This document shows positions 1 to 22,270 of a stretch of DNA of 64,000 nt, piece after piece. The DNA is from Leptospira barantonii (GTDB lineage: Bacteria; Spirochaetota; Leptospiria; Leptospirales; Leptospiraceae). The stretch is from contig NZ_NPDS01000001.1 in assembly GCF_002811925.1 (NCBI RefSeq), forward strand, positions 1-64,000, read 5' to 3'. Below the pieces are notes generated by a model. It had not been told where the DNA came from. It searched no databases and saw nothing but the letters and a program-made list of their open reading frames with translations. Made by a program: the position numbers and the translations under genes. Positions within the stretch are counted from its first letter, which is position 1; each line of letters opens with the position of its first letter.

Positions 1-156
1 TCAAGAACGGGTGGGGGTAGCGTTGTATTATGTGGTGGTGGGGGGGGCCACAGCTGTGGGGGCGGGGGGGGTCATAGCGGCGGCGGAAGTGGAGGAGGAA
101 GCGGTGGTGGTCACGGAGGCGGAGGCCATGGCGGAGGTGGAATTTTGACTCTTTGA
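1..156 (+). CDS. C-terminal fragment of a Gly/His/Cys/Ser-rich protein
   Basis: Frame 1 is open from the first base of the window and stops with TGA at 154-156, giving a 51-residue tail. The tail is almost entirely glycine with spaced His, Ser and two Cys residues (runs such as GGGHGGGGHGGGG) and ends ILTL. The start lies upstream of the window. Gly-rich tails with Cys or His are known at the C-termini of some bacterial membrane proteins (TPM/YgcG, DUF2207 and TIGR04222 types), but the defining domains are outside the window, so no function is assigned. The G-run composition differs sharply from everything downstream. The antisense Pro/Ala-rich reading frame is a shadow. Confidence 0.6.
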   Translation, partial: SRTGGGSVVLCGGGGGHSCGGGGGHSGGGSGGGSGGGHGGGGHGGGGILTL

Positions 157-173
157 CGTTCTCCAAAAATTGC

Positions 174-193
174 GCGATGCGATGCGATGCGAT
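174..193. repeat. (GCGAT)4 tandem repeat
   Basis: Four perfect copies of a 5-base unit lie in the short gap between the Gly-rich fragment and the histidine kinase. The rest of this gap (157-323) has an AT-rich patch with a possible TATAGA -10 near 278 but no ORF. Confidence 0.8.
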
Positions 194-323
194 CCGATTC
201 GTTCTCGTTCGTTTAAAAAAATGCAATCGAATGTCCCGCCGATTTGTGGAAAAATAATTTCTCTTTGGGTCTCATTGTATAGAATACACAAAGGCGCTTT
301 CGGCGATCGCCTCGGGAACTCGA

Positions 324-1469
324 ATGGAACTTTCAGGAATGATTCGAAAAATCTATAAGGATCGGGATTATCTGACGCGAAAGAAAGCGGTTCATCTTTT
401 CATATTCAACATCGCATCCATTCTCTTGGGGATTCTCGTAAATTGCTATATATGGATGACAAAGGGATATTTTATACGTCCCGGTTTTTCGCTCATGATG
501 GTTTCTTCCATCGTATCCCTGATCTTTTTGTTTCGAAAAAAATTCGAAGTCGCTTTAAAGATCATTTTGATTACGAGTGTAGTGTCCGTCAGTGTGGGAT
601 GGTATTACGGCGCTTCCGGAGAGATCGCCGCCGTGGACGAGGCGAATCGAAATATCGTACTTGCGATATTTATAATGATCTTTCTCTACTTTACGAACGT
701 AAAACAAACTTTCTTGATCGCACTCTATTGTTTATTTTTGATTTTTGCGGACGAGTTTTTTCAGGAACGAAATAACGGCATCGTTCACATCGCCGATCGG
801 ATTGCGTTGTTCGTAATGTTTTCCATCATCTCGATCATCGCGGTACAAACGTTGCACGGATCCGTTGAGGAAAAGAACGAACTGATTCAGGAAATTCATC
901 ATAGAGTAAGAAACAATCTTCAGGTTTTATCCGGTTTGGTGGAAATTCACAGCGGTTCGGATAAGGATAAGGTCGAGAACATTCTTTCGGATTTTCAGGA
1001 TAGAATTCTCGCCATTTCACAGGTTCACAATTATCTCTATAAGTCCGAAAATTATTTCGACATCGATTTTTCCGAAGTGATTGAGGAAATCATCAAAAAC
1101 CTTTCGGATAAATTCGATAAAAGAACGATCCGAGTGCGGGTCGAAAATTCCGCCGAACCCGTTTTTCTAAGAATCGAAAGCGCTCTTCCATGCGCGATGA
1201 TCTTCAGCGAACTGATTTCAAATTCTTTGAAACATGCATTTCCCGTGGAAGCGGATCACGGAAACGTCAACGTGCTCTTTCAAAGAGAGGGAAACAAATA
1301 TAGACTTCAAATCACGGATGACGGCGCGGGAATTTCCGATTCCAATTTATGGATGAAGCCGAAAACTTCCGGTTTTACATTGATTCAAATTTTAACGAAA
1401 CAGATTAAGGGAAGTTTTCGAATCGTATCCGGGTCCGGATTTACCGCGATTCTCGAGTTCGGTAGTTGA
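324..1469 (+). CDS. membrane sensor histidine kinase (HisKA_2 type)
   Basis: The 381-aa protein has about five or six predicted membrane helices in residues 25-180, then a dimerisation/phosphoacceptor box EIHHRVRNNLQ near residues 190-200. This is the signature of the HisKA_2 family, in which the first His of HHR is the phosphorylated one. A HATPase domain follows, with the N-box around SELISNSLKHAF and a G-box DDGAGI. No PAS, GAF or periplasmic sensor domain is visible, so signal detection is presumably by the membrane part. No response regulator lies beside it, making it an orphan kinase. The ATG at 324 is preceded by GGGAA. An ATG at 339 is an alternative start. It converges with ctaB. Confidence 0.85.
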   Translation: MELSGMIRKIYKDRDYLTRKKAVHLFIFNIASILLGILVNCYIWMTKGYFIRPGFSLMMVSSIVSLIFLFRKKFEVALKIILITSVVSVSVGWYYGASGEIAAVDEANRNIVLAIFIMIFLYFTNVKQTFLIALYCLFLIFADEFFQERNNGIVHIADRIALFVMFSIISIIAVQTLHGSVEEKNELIQEIHHRVRNNLQVLSGLVEIHSGSDKDKVENILSDFQDRILAISQVHNYLYKSENYFDIDFSEVIEEIIKNLSDKFDKRTIRVRVENSAEPVFLRIESALPCAMIFSELISNSLKHAFPVEADHGNVNVLFQREGNKYRLQITDDGAGISDSNLWMKPKTSGFTLIQILTKQIKGSFRIVSGSGFTAILEFGS

Positions 1470-1499
1470 GAAACGTCGAACCTGCGTTGATTCGATCGT

Positions 1500-2372
<873 letters not shown>

Positions 2373-2384
2373 ACTATCCTGAAA

Positions 2385-3338
<954 letters not shown>

Positions 3339-3488
3339 TCTTTCCCGTGAACCCTCGCAAGAGGTTCTCAATTACCATACTCGGAGAACGGTCCTTAAGG
3401 GCAATGAAAGTAAAAATTAAATATTACTTCCAAAAAAACAGAATCATCCAATCCTGTCCTTGAATCTTTAAGATTTTCTTCTCTTCAA

Positions 3489-3507
3489 GAGAATGAGAAT
3501 CAATTAC
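3489..3507 (+). promoter_or_regulatory. Fur/PerR-like inverted-repeat box before the oxidase operon
   Basis: GAGAATGAGAATCAATTAC matches the classical Fur consensus at 14 of 19 positions by hand alignment. It sits just upstream of the ribosome-binding site of the first small gene of the oxidase operon and next to a short palindrome (TCTCTTCAAGAGA, 3480-3492). It is a candidate operator only. Fur-family proteins exist in Leptospira, but their sites are not established here. Confidence 0.25.
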
Positions 3508-3521
3508 AGGAGCCTTCTTCC

Positions 3522-3671
3522 ATGGCACAACACGATTATAATAAACCAGGATTCTGGACGTTCATCGTCGTTCTTTTAGGAAATTTGGTATTCTTTACTT
3601 ATATTTCTTTTTTCCATCCGGGAGTAAAAGAACATTCTCTCAATCTTCCTGCGAACATTCAGGCGAAGTAA
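3522..3671 (+). CDS. small single-helix membrane protein in the oxidase operon
   Basis: A 49-aa ORF starts with ATG at 3522, preceded by CAGGAG, and stops at 3671. It reads MAQHDYNKPGFW, then one hydrophobic helix (about residues 13-32), then a short hydrophilic tail. It is the first gene of the sco-coxB-ctaD-ctaE run, with 30 bp to sco. Small one-helix subunits or assembly factors are common in cytochrome oxidase operons, so a role with the oxidase is a reasonable inference. I do not recognise a named family. Its codon use matches its neighbours. Confidence 0.65.
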   Translation: MAQHDYNKPGFWTFIVVLLGNLVFFTYISFFHPGVKEHSLNLPANIQAK

Positions 3672-3701
3672 AATCGGGAGTTTATTCCGGAGTTAAGAAT
3701 C

Positions 3702-4547
<846 letters not shown>

Positions 4548-4551
4548 AAAA

Positions 4552-5553
<1,002 letters not shown>

Positions 5554-5561
5554 GAGAGGAC

Positions 5562-7803
<2,242 letters not shown>

Positions 7804-7807
7804 GGAC

Positions 7808-7819
7808 GTAGTTCCGACC
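7808..7819. repeat. dispersed repeat copy (GTAGTTCCGACC)
   Basis: This is one of several copies of the TGTAGGAACTCCGACA-type element (inverse form). It lies 4 bp after the ctaE stop. The same 12 bases occur at 57974-57985, also at the end of a gene and followed by an intrinsic terminator. Confidence 0.55.
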
Positions 7820-7857
7820 TGAATTGCGATCGAAAGAAAGCGATTTCACAAAGAAGA

Positions 7858-7880
7858 CCCCGGCGAACCCGGGGTTTTTT
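7858..7880 (+). terminator. intrinsic terminator of the oxidase operon
   Basis: CCCCGG (7858-7863), loop CGAAC and CCGGGG (7869-7874) form a perfect 6-bp GC stem followed by six T and then ATTTT. It closes the oxidase operon. Confidence 0.88.
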
Positions 7881-7917
7881 ATTTTCTTCCGGTGGCTTCT
7901 TTGTTCGTCGCTGGCGT

Positions 7918-7930
7918 TGTAGTTCCTACA
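7918..7930. repeat. dispersed repeat copy (TGTAGTTCCTACA)
   Basis: This 13-base near-palindrome (TGTAG/CTACA arms) lies in the gap between ctaE and the next gene. A further related stretch, GTCGGAACTCCG, lies near 8002-8013 in the same 230-bp gap. The rest of the gap has no ORF. Confidence 0.5.
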
Positions 7931-8033
7931 ATTTTGAACCGAGACGTGAAAATTCCTTCTCCCTTCCGTCGAAAAATTCTTTCCTAAAAAACCAAGCAAT
8001 GGTCGGAACTCCGTCCTGTTGTTCAAACGAAGC

Positions 8034-8339
8034 ATGAAAATACGATGGATCAACGAAGAAGTAAAACCGATTTCCGGCTCTCCTAAGTGGGTTCAGTTCA
8101 CCGCCAAATATCCGTTTGTTTTATTTTTACCGGCCGCGGTTCTTTTCATCTACGCACATTACTGGAATCGATGGATTTTAGAATGGGAGTCCGGTGAAAC
8201 CGAAAGTCTTCATCTGGGTTCTTTAAAACTCGCATACAATCTGTTCGGTCGAAACGGGGTCGTGGGATTTTACGTTCTACTCGGGGCTTGTTGTCTCTGG
8301 ATTTTTTGGATTTTCGCGATCGGCAAACCCAAACGTTAA
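8034..8339 (+). CDS. small membrane protein, unknown function
   Basis: The 101-aa protein (from ATG 8034, MKIRWINEE) has two membrane helices, about residues 29-45 and 76-95, the second with two adjacent Cys residues. It has no recognised domain. An upstream in-frame TTG at 8019 would add five residues; neither start has a clear ribosome-binding site, and I prefer ATG. It sits alone between the oxidase terminator and the SPOR-like gene. Confidence 0.6.
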   Translation: MKIRWINEEVKPISGSPKWVQFTAKYPFVLFLPAAVLFIYAHYWNRWILEWESGETESLHLGSLKLAYNLFGRNGVVGFYVLLGACCLWIFWIFAIGKPKR

Positions 8340-8423
8340 ATCGAAACTTCTCTTCGTTTATCAAATTTTTTCGACGGAATTTGGGCATTTAAACCGATTC
8401 TTAATATAGAATCCAGGATTCCA

Positions 8424-9116
8424 ATGCAGAATATCGATTATTCCAGAAGACTCAAACAATCTTCGATCCGAATGCCGGTCCGAGAAAATTCGGACTTTGA
8501 TAGAACCATACAAACGGTCCAACATTCAAAAAAATCGGGATCACCGATTCAGATCTTTTCATCCACACGTTCCGCTTTTGTTTTACTCTTAGGATCGATT
8601 TCGCTTTTTACCGCGGGATTGGTTGTCGGACTCAAGTTGGATCAAAAAGAAGAAACCTTCGCACAGAACGAACTGCAGACTTTTAGAAACGTATCTTCTC
8701 AAGAAAAAAAGAATGAGAATGGAGGTCTGAGATCTTTGTTTTCTTCTTCGAGAGAAAATGACTCCGTTGAATCCTTAAAAAATCAGGAAACTCTTTCCAA
8801 GCTGAGTTCCAAAGAACCTTCTTCCGACAATGGAGCGAAGCAAAACGATTCGAAACTTCTTTATCCACCTCAAACCGGAGAAACGAATTATCTGGTCGTT
8901 GTTCCGACCTCCGATTCTTTACAAGCCGTCGAACTCGGGAAGAGATTGCTCATGGCTCGAAACGAGTTTAAGGGAAGAATTTTTCGTTCCTCAAAAGGTG
9001 AGTTGTATCTGGGATATTTCTATTCCGAAGATGAGGCAAAAGAAGCGCTCGAAAAAGTTCAACCTCTCAATGATCCTGCATTTCATTCCGCAAAGGTTCG
9101 TTCACTCAAACTTTAG
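8424..9116 (+). CDS. single-pass membrane protein with SPOR-like C-terminus
   Basis: The 230-aa protein has a cytoplasmic N-terminus (about 50 residues), one membrane helix (about 52-70), a Ser/Lys/Glu-rich linker and a C-terminal module of about 75 residues. That module (TNYLVVVPTSDSLQAVELGKRL ... YSEDEAKEALEKV) has the spacing of a SPOR peptidoglycan-binding fold, in which a sequence is followed by a repeat with alternating hydrophobic strands and a helix. SPOR proteins bind denuded glycan at the division site, which would suit a one-helix anchor. The match is by eye and weak. Confidence 0.55.
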   Translation: MQNIDYSRRLKQSSIRMPVRENSDFDRTIQTVQHSKKSGSPIQIFSSTRSAFVLLLGSISLFTAGLVVGLKLDQKEETFAQNELQTFRNVSSQEKKNENGGLRSLFSSSRENDSVESLKNQETLSKLSSKEPSSDNGAKQNDSKLLYPPQTGETNYLVVVPTSDSLQAVELGKRLLMARNEFKGRIFRSSKGELYLGYFYSEDEAKEALEKVQPLNDPAFHSAKVRSLKL

Positions 9117-9137
9117 TAGCCTTTTGGGATAATTTTG

Positions 9138-9165
9138 TTGACTTTCGCCAAATTTGTGCTATTTT
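9138..9165 (+). promoter_or_regulatory. sigma70-type promoter of the CarD gene
   Basis: TTGACT (9138-9143), a 16-base spacer and an extended -10 TGC-TATTTT (-10 at 9160-9165). The predicted transcription start near 9172 lies downstream of the first possible start codon (TTG 9154), which supports the later TTG at 9202. Confidence 0.65.
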
Positions 9166-9170
9166 CTTAG

Positions 9171-9750
<580 letters not shown>

Positions 9751-9791
9751 AAAATTCCGCAAAAACTCAAATACAATTAAGGATTTGAGTT

Positions 9792-10826
9792 ATGATTCAT
9801 CTCTATAAAGTACTCACGTCTCTATTCCTCTCCGGTATTACCTTTGCGGTAACACACAAACAAGCCGGAGATCTTTACTTAGCCGGTCCTATAGCCGGAG
9901 TTGTCCTGGTAGTTTCCTTAATTCTTCTTTATGGAGAATCCAACCTTTTTCCAAAGCTCAAAGCCGACGTGCTTTTCTGCGCGGGTCTCGGGACTCTTCT
10001 CGGTCTTGCAATCGCATGGTTTATAGGCGAGGTCGTTCACTTTGAAGAATTGAACGTTGCACTTTACTTTCTATTTGCGCTTTTCGGAATTCTTGCCGGA
10101 GTCTCTTTCGCGAAAGAACCCGGTCTTGGAATTTTCGGCGGTGGCGGCGGTTCCGGAAACGGATTCGGAGTAGGAATCGAAAAGGAAGAAGTAAGAGATA
10201 AGATTCTCGATACTTCGGTTGTGATCGACGGAAGAATTTTAGACATCGCCGATACGCACTTCTTGGACGGTCCGTTGATTCTTCCTAACTTCGTATTGAG
10301 AGAGATCCAACTTATCAGCGATTCTTCCGATCCGATCAAAAGAGCAAGAGGAAGAAGAGGCCTTGAGATGTTGAACAAACTTCAACGCAAAGGTTCCATC
10401 GAAGTAAAAATCACTTATAAGGATTATTCCGATACCCGTGAAGTCGATGCGAAGTTGATCAAACTCGCAAGAGATACCGGCGGAAAAATCGTTACCAACG
10501 ACTTTAACCTAAACAAGGTTGCGGAATTGCAGGGCGTAAAAGTTCTCAATTTGAACACTCTTGCGAATGCGTTGAAACCGGTCGTTCTTCCCGGTGAGGA
10601 ACTTGGAATTCAAGTCATCAAGGAAGGAAAGGACGAAAATCAAGGAATCGGTTATCTCGAAGACGGCACTATGGTCGTAATCGAAAACGGCGGTCATCTC
10701 GTTGGAAAAGAAGTCAAAGTGACAGTAACTTCTATCATTCAGACCGCGGCAGGAAAGATGATCTTCACGAAAGCGAACCCAAATGGGGCTTCTGAGAAGG
10801 GAAATCGCCAACCTCATTCCTCTTGA
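9792..10826 (+). CDS. PIN-TRAM domain membrane protein (YacL-like)
   Basis: The 344-aa protein has four membrane helices in residues 1-105, a short Gly-rich linker ([13 protein letters not shown]), then a PIN nuclease-fold domain ([17 protein letters not shown], with Asp residues at the expected metal positions, to about residue 255) and a C-terminal TRAM domain ([16 protein letters not shown] to the end). This order is that of the YacL family found in Firmicutes and many other phyla. RNA binding by TRAM and RNA cleavage by PIN are inferred. ATG 9792 follows GGATTTGAG. Confidence 0.88.
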   Translation: MIHLYKVLTSLFLSGITFAVTHKQAGDLYLAGPIAGVVLVVSLILLYGESNLFPKLKADVLFCAGLGTLLGLAIAWFIGEVVHFEELNVALYFLFALFGILAGVSFAKEPGLGIFGGGGGSGNGFGVGIEKEEVRDKILDTSVVIDGRILDIADTHFLDGPLILPNFVLREIQLISDSSDPIKRARGRRGLEMLNKLQRKGSIEVKITYKDYSDTREVDAKLIKLARDTGGKIVTNDFNLNKVAELQGVKVLNLNTLANALKPVVLPGEELGIQVIKEGKDENQGIGYLEDGTMVVIENGGHLVGKEVKVTVTSIIQTAAGKMIFTKANPNGASEKGNRQPHSS

Positions 10827-10869
10827 ATCGGTTGACTTTCAGCTTTATCGTAAAATAATTGAAATAGAA

Positions 10870-12480
<1,611 letters not shown>

Positions 12481-12507
12481 GATTCGATTTTACAATCGGT
12501 TTTTGAT

Positions 12508-12537
12508 AAAAAGGAGATCCAATTGGGTCTCCTTTTT
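12508..12537 (+). terminator. intrinsic terminator after pckA
   Basis: Arms AAAAAGGAGA (12508-12517) and TCTCCTTTTT (12528-12537) pair perfectly around a 10-base loop, and the 3' arm runs into TTTTTATTTT. It lies 28 bp after the pckA stop. Confidence 0.82.
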
Positions 12538-12659
12538 ATTTTGTGAGAGGTCCTACAACGATTTGATTCAGCAACGATTGAGAATTTTCTTATGTCCCAA
12601 TAACTTCGAAACGAAATTTGGACAAACAGTTCGGGTTTTTCGCCGCTTCCAATTCCCAC

Positions 12660-12688
12660 TTGACACCTTATTGTGCGCCGCATAAAAT
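12660..12688 (+). promoter_or_regulatory. near-consensus sigma70 promoter of the phasin-like gene
   Basis: TTGACA (12660-12665), exactly 17 bases, TAAAAT (12683-12688). This is the best promoter match in the window and suggests strong constitutive expression. A dispersed-repeat fragment (GGTCCTACAAC, about 12549-12559) lies upstream; nothing else is visible between the pckA terminator and this promoter. Confidence 0.8.
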
Positions 12689-12727
12689 TGGCGTATATTC
12701 TCAGTGTAGAAGACAGAGGAAAAAACT

Positions 12728-13048
12728 ATGGAAAAAGAAATCAAGGAAGCGCTTAACTTTGCGATTGGAGCGGCGAAATCTCTCCGTGAGCAAGCTGACA
12801 GCATTCTCCTTAAAGTTGAAAAAGAATTCAAGGAACTTGCATCCAAAGGAGCTCAAGATCAATCCGAGGTTGCAAACAACCTTAGAAAATATATCGAAGA
12901 AGCTCTTCATTCAGTTGAAGGTGTTGCAGGTCAAGTCAACTCTAAGGTAGAGGAAGTTAAGTCGAAAGTTGGCCAAGGCGTTTCATCTGCAAAAGCTACT
13001 TTGAACGGTGCTTCAAAGTCTAAAGCAGACTCTACCACTAAACAATAA
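12728..13048 (+). CDS. small helical phasin-like protein
   Basis: The 106-aa protein is almost entirely predicted amphipathic helix: N-terminal MEKEIKEALNFAIGAAKSL, a central region rich in Lys/Glu/Ala and a C-terminal run of VNSKVEEVKSKVGQGVSSAK, ending in a Ser/Lys tail. This pattern resembles phasins and other polyhydroxyalkanoate or surface-associated coat proteins, but I see no specific motif. It has its own strong promoter and its own terminator, so it is an abundant monocistronic product. Function is unproven. Confidence 0.7.
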   Translation: MEKEIKEALNFAIGAAKSLREQADSILLKVEKEFKELASKGAQDQSEVANNLRKYIEEALHSVEGVAGQVNSKVEEVKSKVGQGVSSAKATLNGASKSKADSTTKQ

Positions 13049-13054
13049 TCGTTT

Positions 13055-13084
13055 TCCTTCCTGTGTTTTTACATGCAGGAAGGA
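13055..13084 (+). terminator. intrinsic terminator after the phasin-like gene
   Basis: TCCTTCCTG (13055-13063) pairs with CAGGAAGGA (13076-13084) around a 12-base loop, followed by TTTTATC and a later run of T. Confidence 0.75.
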
Positions 13085-13152
13085 TTTTATCTCCCTTTTT
13101 TTCACACTCAATTCGTTTATTCCGAAAAAATAAACCGGAACATTCAAAAATT

Positions 13153-13839
13153 CTAAAATTCGAAGTCGTTTAACAAATCGGGAGCCAAGGTTAGGTCTAA
13201 TCTCGCGATCAATCTTTCTTTGGCCGGAGTTTTTTCCACTTCCATCGGAATTTCAAAAGACGTATTCATCATCGCGACATTCGTATCGATTTTTCTTTGA
13301 ACCAATCGTTTCAAAAGATCCTTGTGATTTTCGAACAGTTCTTCCGTAGAAATTCCTTTTTCAATGAAGGTATCTTCTATCAGATCGAGGGTTTTGTAAT
13401 CGGAAGCGATTGCGGAATAAACGAAAGAATCCAAATCCATTTCACCTAAAAGATTTTCCCACAGTTTGGAACTTTTACGTTCCATGTTTCTGCATTCGTA
13501 ACCTTGACAAATGGAAGACCCGTAAAAGGAATAATTCTGACTGAGAGGATCGCCGCTAAAAACGGGATGAATCATACATCCGATTTTTTTTCCGAAAGCG
13601 CCTAAGAAGGGACAGTTGTATGTGAGCTCGTCTTTTCTTACGATGGATTCTTCTTTTTTTTCGCGGACCTTTCTGTACTCGGCCATCGTCCAAGGTTTTT
13701 TAAAGTCGACGGACTTTTTAAATTCTTCCGTTCTTTCTTGGATTAATTTTCGGATCTCGTCGGGTTTTAAATCCAGATTGAAAATTCCGCAACAGGAACC
13801 GCATGAAAAATTACCCTGATCGGGTTGGCAAAGACTCAA
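13153..13839 (-). CDS. Cys-rich YkgJ-like (UPF0153-type) protein
   Basis: The 228-aa protein opens with FSCGSCCG (Cys at about 13, 16 and 17), then CPFLG and GCMIHP, then SICQGYEC. This CxxCC ... C ... C ... CxxxxC arrangement is typical of the YkgJ family, thought to bind a metal or Fe-S centre. The rest is mainly helical. The start is TTG at 13839, only 4 bp after the stop of the CHAT gene, so it is probably translationally coupled to it and part of the same functional set. No ribosome-binding site is visible. Confidence 0.7.
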   Translation of the reverse strand: MSLCQPDQGNFSCGSCCGIFNLDLKPDEIRKLIQERTEEFKKSVDFKKPWTMAEYRKVREKKEESIVRKDELTYNCPFLGAFGKKIGCMIHPVFSGDPLSQNYSFYGSSICQGYECRNMERKSSKLWENLLGEMDLDSFVYSAIASDYKTLDLIEDTFIEKGISTEELFENHKDLLKRLVQRKIDTNVAMMNTSFEIPMEVEKTPAKERLIARLDLTLAPDLLNDFEF

Positions 13840-13843
13840 TAGA

Positions 13844-15673
<1,830 letters not shown>

Positions 15674-15749
15674 GGTTCAAAATCCAGGGATCAGATTATA
15701 ACACTGGAGTGTTTTTTCCAGAATTCTTTTTCTGCAGAAAATTAAAAAC

Positions 15750-15793
15750 AAATTCCCTCACTGCAAAATCGATTTCGAGCAGTGCGGGAATTT
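15750..15793 (-). terminator. bidirectional hairpin between the 242-aa gene and CHAT gene
   Basis: AAATTCCCTCACTGC (15750-15764) and GCAGTGCGGGAATTT (15779-15793) pair with one mismatch over 15 bp around a 14-base loop, flanked by T-runs on both strands. On the minus strand it could terminate, or attenuate, transcription before the CHAT gene. It may equally act as an mRNA end or processing site. Confidence 0.65.
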
Positions 15794-15816
15794 TTTATCC
15801 GGAGATTCTTTCGGGT

Positions 15817-16548
<732 letters not shown>

Positions 16549-16580
16549 GGTTCTCCAATATCATAAAAAGACGGAAAATT

Positions 16581-17486
16581 TTAAAAATCCAAATCACTAA
16601 AATCTAGCTTTTTCTGAATTTTTTCAATTAAACGAAGTAGAGTAACGCTTACGTTTCCCTCGGAAATTCCGATCAGGTCCGCAACCTCTCGATAAGGGGT
16701 TCTCGCGAGAAAGTGGCCTTTCTTTTTCTTTTCCAAAAGTTTCTTACGCTGTTCGTATTTCTTCTTCAAAGCGTGAGAAGTTTTGTCCACTTCCATAGGG
16801 AGAATCGGTGCGATCTTCGCCGTATTCTGTTGTTTTTCTTTTAGATCGAGAATATTCAAATAAAGAGACGTAATTTTGTCCTCCATTCTTATATTCTCTT
16901 CCTCTCGATTGGAAAGTTCCGAACGAAGATGAAGAATTTTTTCCTTAAGCGCGTCCGGAGAAAGCGCCGTTTTTTCCAGAAGATATTGAACTTCGTCTTC
17001 GTTTAGATTTAAGTAATAGATATAGGAAAGTTTAAAGATAACCCGTTTATCGACCCCGATTTCTTCCAAAGCCTGGTTGAATCTGTCGGAAAGTTCGCTC
17101 GCTTCTTCCTGCATTTCCGGACGAGTGTCGGGTTCGTCTTCGATCGTCGCGTATTCTTTCCCTTCTTTGCTGATTTTACCGAGGTTTGTGACCTTCAGTT
17201 CTCGTTTGGTTCTTTGCCAATCGATCAGCATGTTTCTGAGAACCGAATAGAACCAGGTTCTGAAGCTGGATTTGCCCTTGAAGCTACCGAATCGAGCTCC
17301 GGTTTTCAATCTTTCGAATGCATAGATAAAAAAATCGCCGGCGTCGTCTTCGCTTAGATGAAAGATTTTCATCGGGAAGTTGTATATGTCCTCCGAATAA
17401 ATTTCGAAGAATTGTTTGAGCGCCTCTTCCTCTCCGTCTCCGCACCGAGAGACAAGATCCAGGGTTTTATCTTTTGACAAATTCAT
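16581..17486 (-). CDS. sigma-70 family factor with enlarged region 4
   Basis: The 301-aa protein has a sigma region 2 (about residues 20-95; the recognisable core is [20 protein letters not shown]), a short linker, then a region 4-like part. Region 4 seems split: one helical portion near 140-190, a Lys/Glu-rich coiled-coil insert, then a helix-turn-helix [32 protein letters not shown] near the C-terminus. Usual ECF factors are about 180-200 residues, so this is enlarged. I chose ATG 17486 (MNLSKDK) over the longer frame because the sigma fold begins just after it. It diverges from the M23 gene with only 37 bp between starts. Confidence 0.83.
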   Translation of the reverse strand: MNLSKDKTLDLVSRCGDGEEEALKQFFEIYSEDIYNFPMKIFHLSEDDAGDFFIYAFERLKTGARFGSFKGKSSFRTWFYSVLRNMLIDWQRTKRELKVTNLGKISKEGKEYATIEDEPDTRPEMQEEASELSDRFNQALEEIGVDKRVIFKLSYIYYLNLNEDEVQYLLEKTALSPDALKEKILHLRSELSNREEENIRMEDKITSLYLNILDLKEKQQNTAKIAPILPMEVDKTSHALKKKYEQRKKLLEKKKKGHFLARTPYREVADLIGISEGNVSVTLLRLIEKIQKKLDFSDLDF

Positions 17487-17523
17487 TTTGTATGAGTTAC
17501 TTGCACTAGGGTTTGGGTCCTGA

Positions 17524-18423
<900 letters not shown>

Positions 18424-18505
18424 TTGAAGAATTCTTTTCGGTTAAGAATGGAAAGCCGATTGATTTTTTAGAAATTCGCGCGTCGCGCAGGCATCTTGCA
18501 CCGCG

Positions 18506-18542
18506 CGCCGAATGATAATCAATTCATCATCGGCGATTTTTG
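18506..18542 (+). terminator. intrinsic terminator after the M23 gene
   Basis: CGCCGAATGAT (18506-18516) pairs with ATCATCGGCG (18526-18535) with one bulged A, followed by ATTTTTG. It ends just before the stop of convergent dnaE. The GC-rich stretch before it (18478-18505) shows no other feature. Confidence 0.6.
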
Positions 18543-18544
18543 AA

Positions 18545-22103
<3,559 letters not shown>

Positions 22104-22270
22104 GAGTCTAATCGCTTAAAACCTATAGGTTAGACCAAATTCCGATACGTTTTATAAGATAGAATTTTTCGAATGTGCTTGGAAAAAGGAAGCGCGGATT
22201 TGAGGTAAAATATCTTCGGTCGAAGGGCGGAGCCAAGCCGCGCCGTTTTGGCACGACTTGGAATGTCCGA

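Noticed and set aside
28..291. Pro/Ala/Ser-rich minus-strand reading frame over the Gly-rich tail
   Set aside because: It is the antisense of the Gly/His-rich plus-strand frame and has no ribosome-binding site or homologue-like pattern.
18478..18505. GC-rich stretch before the dnaE stop
   Set aside because: It has partial pairing but no defined element; only the downstream hairpin with T-run is convincing.
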